The translations under genes were made by a program, and so were the position numbers. The notes beneath the pieces were generated by a model, which saw nothing but the letters and a program-made list of their open reading frames with translations, was not told the origin of the DNA and ran no database searches. A stretch of DNA of 64,000 nt. Source: Acanthopleura granulata (lineage: Eukaryota; Mollusca; Polyplacophora; Chitonida; Chitonidae). This document shows, one piece after another, positions 57,498-64,000 of this stretch (within the stretch, counting starts at the first letter, position 1; every line of letters starts with the position of its first letter). Location of the stretch: contig JABBOT010000010.1 in NCBI GenBank assembly GCA_016165875.1, positions 9,224,277 to 9,288,276 of the forward strand, read 5' to 3'.

Positions 57498-57561
57498 TGT
57501 TGCCATGGTATTGCTGAGATATTGCCAATGTGGCATTAAGCCATGATCATTTATTCATTCC
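57498..57561 (+). mobile_element. SINE 3' tail fragment
   Basis: GGTATTGCTGAGATATTGCC, AATGTGGCATTAAGCCAT, then ATTCATTC resembles the conserved 3' tails of animal SINEs (TTGCTGA-TA-TGCC-ATGTGGC-TTAA). The head is missing. Confidence 0.5.
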
Positions 57562-57689
57562 ACATTAGCAACTCTTGCTCTTACAGTTAATGTACATTGT
57601 ATCCATGGAAAGAATTTATTCAACAACAGCTCCATTATCAGCCATGCTTTCAACCCTAGCTATGCCCTTTGAGATTAAGGTGCATTGGC

Positions 57690-57890
57690 CAGCAACTGGT
57701 CCGTCTGGTGTCATGTCAGGTGTGCACACAAGATGACCGGCCAGGGTGTTGTGAGGTGTGGGGTGTCAGTATGCTGTGAATGGGTGTGGTGTCTGGTCTA
57801 GGGTCAATAATTTGCTGTGAATGAGTGTGGTGTCCTGTCTGGTGTCAGTATGCTGTGAATGGGTGCGGTGTCATGCCTGGTGTGTGTCAC
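57690..57890 (+). repeat. Tandem repeat of about 55 bp, 3 units
   Basis: GTCAGTATGCTGTGAATGGG + TGTGGTGTCTGGTCTAGG repeated with changes (GTGTCCTGTCTGGTGTC, GTGTCATGCCTGGTGTG). Confidence 0.8.
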
Positions 57891-58784
57891 ACAGCATTCC
57901 AGTTAGGCCTCACTATACATGTATCGTCTGAAATCTGTTTGCAGCAAGGAGACATGCTGGTGATACGACGAATTAATTAATCTAAGCCCTGTCATATCTC
58001 AGGTTAGCAAAGAAATTTTATCAACAAATTTTATGTTTGCTGCATCAAACTTATGGCAGTTGATTTGTTAAGAACCTCTGTAGTCCTGTCTATTGACCGC
58101 GAGGCTATTTTTGCTTTTTTTTGTTTGTTGCTTCAGATGGTGGATTATCTCGAGATCAGTCATTTCTCTACTTGTGCCGGTTACGAAACTGGATAGTTGA
58201 TAAGTGTAACCTCATGGTGTAATTTAAGATGAGATGTCACATTAGAGATCAGAGGTGAAGGTATGTCACTGTCAGCTTGGGTCATCTCAGCAGCCTAATA
58301 AGGTTGTTTGTGTGGCCAGCTTACTCTGGCCATCCAGATATGACACGACACCTCATCACCGATAAATATGTCAACAAACTGAGGTACAGGCCTAGATGTG
58401 GATGTGTCCCTGGTTAGTCAGCAAAGGGGTGCTGTCGTTTTACTGTCTGTCCTGTAACTAGGAACAGTTCTTGGTGGATTATCAGTACAGTTAGGCATGC
58501 AGGAATGATTGAATGATAGACACGACTTCGGCAGGATTTCATCCATCTTGTGAAGACGGTTTTTGATAGGCTATGATGTATGCCTCAGTGATAGCAGTAC
58601 CTGTAGGTTATTATCACTGCTTTACTCTTACTTAAGGTTTTGATTAAACTTGCATAGTGGTATATCATTGTATGGTATAGAGTCATCAAACCATGTATTT
58701 GTGTGTGTGTTGCTTTGTATACTAGTGTGAGCTCATGTTTGCATTTTTGTCCAAAATTGGTGTAGATTCCAATACAGTTGTACA

Positions 58785-58875
58785 CTCCTCTATTGGCATG
58801 GAGTCCCCTTTTGGTATGGAGTCCTCCAATGGCATGGAGTCCTCTTTGTGTGAGTCCTCTTTTGGTATGGAGTCA
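58785..58875 (+). repeat. Short tandem repeat, about 19 bp
   Basis: GGCATGGAGTCC/TCTTTTGGTATGGAGTCC-type units, five copies, one truncated. Confidence 0.8.
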
Positions 58876-61800
58876 TACGGTAATGGCCCACAGACTTAGG
58901 TTCATGCAGTCATGTACATTGTGGTGCAGTCTGCCAGTTCAGCTGTTGCATGAACAACACACATGATTAGATGGAATTCTTGCAGCAGTGATTTGTATGT
59001 TAATATGAGACTGTATGTTTCCATCAGTGTTTGATCCCGCTTAACATCAGTTTTGATTTTAGTGAGGCAGTTGATTTCATTCCATCCTGGAGATGAATTT
59101 CTTGTAACATTGTCATATTAGGTTGACTCACAAATTAAGATCAGCCTTATACTGCTATGCGATGTGGACGTGGTTTATGCTGTGCCCCTACACCTTTGTT
59201 GGTCATGATGAAGGTGTGGAGGCTCAGTACTGCAGGTTTTATGCATGAATGCAGCAGTTGTCCAATATCAGGCAGAAGCACGGCTCTAATTAATGAGGTG
59301 AACGGATGAGAGGCAAGTGACCTTGCTACTACATTATTATGAAGAGCTGACTGATGTTGGTGAGTGGCATAGATCACATGTATGACTTTCACCTGGTTAT
59401 TAACGAGGATTACCTGTATTAACTAGCTGTGAGCCTCACACACCTGTACCAGTCACACCTGGACTAGGTAATCAGCTCTGATTGTTATGTGATATGACCT
59501 GCTCAGTAAGAAGAGTGAACTTGACTGACCAGTGGTTACCTGTCAGACTTCACCTGTCCTCGGGCCACATCTCATTTAGACAGGTAACAACTCCCCAGGT
59601 ACGTGTATGTATGTGGGAAAGCCGAGTGGATTTTGGATGGTGCTGTACAACATAGGTATAAGTAACACTCATATTTTCTTGACAGGCAGAAGTCTGTGTA
59701 GGTAGGTGTGATGTAGCAGATATGTTAAATAGCACTGGTAGTGTCAGCTTTTGTTTTTTTGGTTAATTATTTCCTCCTGTGGATAGGTGAGTTGACATTA
59801 TTTGTTAGCATTTCTTCACCTTGTAAAAATGTGATTGTGTGTCATTTGTAGTCAGCAAATTGCAATGCAATATAGTGTGGCGATAACACGGCTGATGCCG
59901 GCTGATTTATCATTGATAAATGTTATAAAAAGTATAAACGTGTTTGTGTTTAGAAATATAGAAGGATAATTTTTGTCTTCATTAGGCCTTCTAAGACTGT
60001 AAAGGTGTTGTGGAACATTTTCTGGGAAGACTTTTATCTTGAGCAGGACAGATTCATGTGATTATATAGGGATGTTGAATTTGTTCTACAGTAATGCCCA
60101 GGGTGGTTTGACTTGAGGTAGGATTGAACTCAGGCTTGGTGACTTTTGGCAAAAGTGTCCAGAACACAAGGATGCCTATGGTGCACACCTATGTACTTGT
60201 ACCTTCAAGCCGCCTTGCCTGTACTGTGGTCCTGTACTCGGGCCTTGGTGCTTTTCGTGAAGTGTGGGTTGCCTTTTAGCAGACAGTGGTTGGTTTGTGT
60301 GTTAGTGATCTTACACCAGGAAGTTGCACATCTGCTCACACTTACAATCTTGTCTGGGACTCACTCTACACCCAGCCATATTTCACTTGTCATGCAAAAA
60401 ATAGGTTCTCTGGTGTGTGTAGACAACTGCCGACAACCAGAGCACATAATGCCTGTTCATTCCATCACTTATACAATCAGTCATTTAAAAACAGATTTAG
60501 AATTGTGGCTATGATAAGTTGCGTTCAAGGGAAAAATTTCGGCTTTCACCGTTAAGGAGTTTGGTTGGGTAAACATATTGTGTATGTATTACGTGAACTT
60601 ATCCATGCCAGCGCATATGTAGCACATGTATATGCATGTACCTTAGCTTTATACGTGCAGGGCTCAAATAATTGTCCATTGTCTGGGTGTAGTGATTTTG
60701 TTGGAATATTAATTAGAAAGATGTATGTTTAAATGAGTGTGACTTTGCTGTAATGTTTGACAGAATGCCTTTATCATTAGATGTGGGTTTGGGAAGATGG
60801 AAGTCACACGTTATTAGCTCAGACTGGCTTTGTAGTTTGTATATATGTACAGTTCAGTTTTTATTTCCAGCGCCTCTTAACCCCTTCTCCCCCCCGCTGG
60901 AATGTGACTGGTTTTTTTACAGCCATCACACAGTACAATGGTTGTACTGATTTGGAAGAGCAGTGAAATTTGAATTGATTATATTATAGATGATTGACTT
61001 GGATGGAATGCCACATTTAATTGATTACAGAGTGAATGAATGAATGAATGAATGAAGGATAGGTGTTCAACACCACATTAAATTAAAGTTTTATCAGGTT
61101 GATTGAGATATACACTGTATTTTATTGCTATAGGATTCATTGCAAACCATTGGTGAATTAGGTTTTACAAGATCAGCTTTACTCTGAAAACTTTTGCCAG
61201 ATAGTAATTAATACTTGTGAATCCATCCCAGTTGGCTGAACTGAACCCTGTTTCTGATCATTTTGGTGTCAAATTGTTAAGATGATTCCACTTTTTTTGA
61301 CAACATGCTTTCTTTTTCACACTGAAAACATGTTTTGTTTCTTGTATGCAGTAAGTCTCGCCCATCCAGCTGATTCAGTTTGATCACCCAATCCAAATTA
61401 TATTTAGGTTATCAAATACCCTTTAATTGATACACCTGCTGGATAACGAAGTAGAAGTGTGACTGTGATATAGCAGGCCATATTTCAGGGTGATGTTCTG
61501 GATTACCTACATGTATGTCTATGTACACAGGTGATGCTGTACAGATGGGTGTCTGGTTGTGGGCTGGAGTCTGTCAGCCAATAGTCACAAGCTGCTTTAG
61601 TAAAATAGGTACATGTACATATAATCTGGAATACTGCCTGGGTTGTACTACATGTGGAAACATGGCTGAGTTCAAACTTCTTGACAAGCTCGGTGAAAGT
61701 TATGGACAGTAGCCATGCCAGCTTTGGAACATAGCAACAAACTGTGAGGTTATATGCGCTTGTGGTAACAGTCCACATGTAGGTTGGCAAGGAATGTCCA

Positions 61801-64000
61801 GAAGAGTAAAGGTTGGTGCGATTGGCGTGATACCAGAAACAATTTAACTCGGTCAGATAGCAGTAAAAGTATGCATAGCTAAATGTCACAACAAGTCATG
61901 TTCAGATTAGATCAGTGTCTAGTTGATTAATTATACACGACAGCCTCGTAACAGGCAGTCAGTATTACGAAGTATTCTACATTCAGTGTTTTGTGATACG
62001 ATTGGCTAATTGAAGAACAGAATTCAATAAATATTCTCAAACAGATTAATTGGATTGAGGCATGGGTATATAATTGTGTGGCAGATGTTCCACTTGCTAC
62101 AAGATACATTAGGTATTGCTGTGTCCAGATGCCACTTGTCACTTGACATTCTGCTGTAGAAAACAGATAGTTGATTTTCAGGGGCTGTTTGATAGAAGAT
62201 GTAGAAGTAGAGAGGAGAAGTCAGGAGCTATGGATGGTTATGGTCTGGGTGTATTGTTTATACCAAGCTACAGGTGTGGATGGCTGTCAACTCCAGGCAA
62301 CTCTCCCATCCCCAAAAGAAAGCCCACCTGTAACTGGGGCAAGATGTGGCTTGGGCACCTGCTTCAGACTTCTGTCACGTCTGGAAAACTCTAATTACTA
62401 TTAGCTATTTTGAATTTTTGCGTCATATATACTGTTAGTCTTTACAGAATGTTATGATCCAGTGGTCTTGTTGGGCAGCTTTCCAAAACGCCAGTTACAA
62501 ATCTATATGTCGTAAACTTTCTGTTACACCGCTATCAAATAAGCGTGCATGAATTCATAGTATGTCACTCCAATAGGCATGACCAGTTAGGCTTGATCGC
62601 TCTGTCGTGCTGTGAAAGTTATCAAAGGTCTGATCTTAATTGAGACTAATATAATTTAAGCCTCATTGCAGCAAGGCTTGGTCCGTCCTGTGTATGTAGC
62701 AATAACTGGTGCCCCTGGCGTCTTAACATGCCTGTATACATACCCAGATCAGATAGGAATATTGGATTGAGGGCCTATCCTGTATGTCTGGTGTTCAGAC
62801 CATGCGGACAGTTTGTTTAGAGACAACATCAACCTGCTCCGTCAGTGGGTAGATGTAACCCTAAACCTCTGCCTCTGAGGCAGTCCGCGTGCACACACAG
62901 CACGGAAAGCGTTAAATCTGACACCCGTTTTTGCAAGCTTGGCTGCTGCCTCTGAATGCCAATGTACATATTTGTCAAAATAAATCAGGTGTAAATGCCT
63001 TGCGCCAGTTGCCATGTCAGTGCAAGCCCTGGGCTTTACTTTTGGAATTCCTGGATAAAACCTGATGTGTGCTTTTGGCTTTGCTTTAACAAGACCTAAT
63101 CTGGATGATCTAGTACATAGACTGCGGTAATGTGGGGAGGAGCTAGGAGTTGTCACAAAACACACCTTTCTTACCTGGCCGAGGGCTGTACACCTTACAT
63201 CTAGACAGAGGTGACCCCCTAGGTGATCACTGCCAGTTTGCACTGACAGATATGGGTATGGTATATAGTTAACAAATACTAAACATTAGCACAACTGCTT
63301 CTCATACCATTTCATTTTAACATATGCCACATCAATAGTTTTGATCTTATGAAAGCCTTAAGCCATTAAACCTGAATGATACCAGTACAGTATCATTATA
63401 ATTCTTCGATTATTTCTTTATGAATCTGTTTTATTGAGCACTTGTCAGTACTGGATAGATTGTGGAGAAAAGAAGCCATAATTCAAATTTCATATACATA
63501 GTTTGCAGTTTGTCTGTGATCTAATCCTGTTTGGAATAGATTGGTCAGTTAAGTAACTTGTCATATGCCTATGAGTGACTTACCTCCTCCTTTCTGGACT
63601 ACGGTATTGTCATGCCCAGTGGTGGCTATCAAATATTTGACATTCCTTCAATTATACTGTACACCAGCTAGGGCCCTGTTTAATGAAGAATTAGCACATA
63701 TACTTAACTGCCATGTTGACATCATGACTTCATAACCGATCTGTGTCCTCGTTCTGTGTAGATGATATTGACATGTCAAGGAACTGGTGCTGTGTTATTT
63801 GTAGAATTAACATATCCTCTTCTCGCTTGAATACTCTGATAGCAGTTGTAATTGCCGGCATGTGCGGTATAAAGTCACCTGAGGTGGGATTATTTTCTGT
63901 GCAGAGGAAGAGCTAGGATAACATGTGGCTGATCTGTCCGTGAATGTAGCCGTTAGTGATTTAACCCTGATTATACAGTGTGGCAGATTTAGCGTGGCGA
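58876..64000. other. No gene seen
   Basis: Intron-like or intergenic. It contains a (TGAA)n run near 61035 and open frames at 60146-60514 (plus), 62116-62404 (plus) and 62842-63243 (minus), none bounded by convincing splice sites or showing a domain. Confidence 0.45.

Noticed and set aside
62842..63243. 133-codon minus-strand frame
   Set aside because: Arg/His/Ala-rich with no recognisable domain, no splice sites and no neighbour in phase.

Overview
This window looks like animal nuclear DNA, probably from a mollusc or another lophotrochozoan. It is AT-rich and intron-rich, with GT-AG splice junctions, tRNA-derived SINEs, DNA transposons, many minisatellites and frequent TACATGTA motifs. No bacterial, viral or organellar gene set is visible. 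Coding sequence is sparse and split into small exons, so most open frames over 60 codons are chance or repeat-driven. The taxon is an inference from sequence style, not from a recognised gene.

The main gene is on the minus strand. Nine exons between 30846 and 13994 can be chained with every splice phase matching, giving 1155 coding bases (384 codons plus stop). I do not recognise the protein. It appears soluble, with a mostly helical N-terminal half, an acidic/Ser/Lys-rich linker and an alpha/beta-like C-terminal region. Its introns hold several minisatellites. The most striking are two arrays (about 24 and 25 copies) of a 61-bp unit that carries, on the gene's sense strand, a near-consensus 5' splice site (AATCAAG|GTAAG) and usually a CAG acceptor 27 nt before it.

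The plus strand carries short exon candidates ending in phase 0 at consensus donors: 2122-2178, its duplicate 39776-39832, 42084-42161, 50838-50924 and 56869-56910. They could be alternative first exons of a gene continuing beyond the right edge. Its other exons are outside the window. If the exon at 2122 is used, the minus-strand gene is nested in one of its introns.

Layout: 1-4440 is a 3.2-kb block plus a 29-bp minisatellite, repeated in direct orientation at 37601-41795. 4.6-13.4 kb holds SINEs, a complete but decayed Mutator-like (MULE) transposon with terminal inverted repeats and target-site duplication (6014-7961), and two minisatellites. 14-31 kb is the minus-strand gene. 31.0-31.5 kb is a CpG-rich, possibly bidirectional promoter region. 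31.6-33.1 kb is a transposon nested inside another inverted-repeat element. 33-64 kb is mostly intron-like or intergenic sequence with short tandem repeats, a MITE copy and the plus-strand exon candidates. Exon models here rest on reading splice sites and phases by eye; RNA evidence would be decisive.
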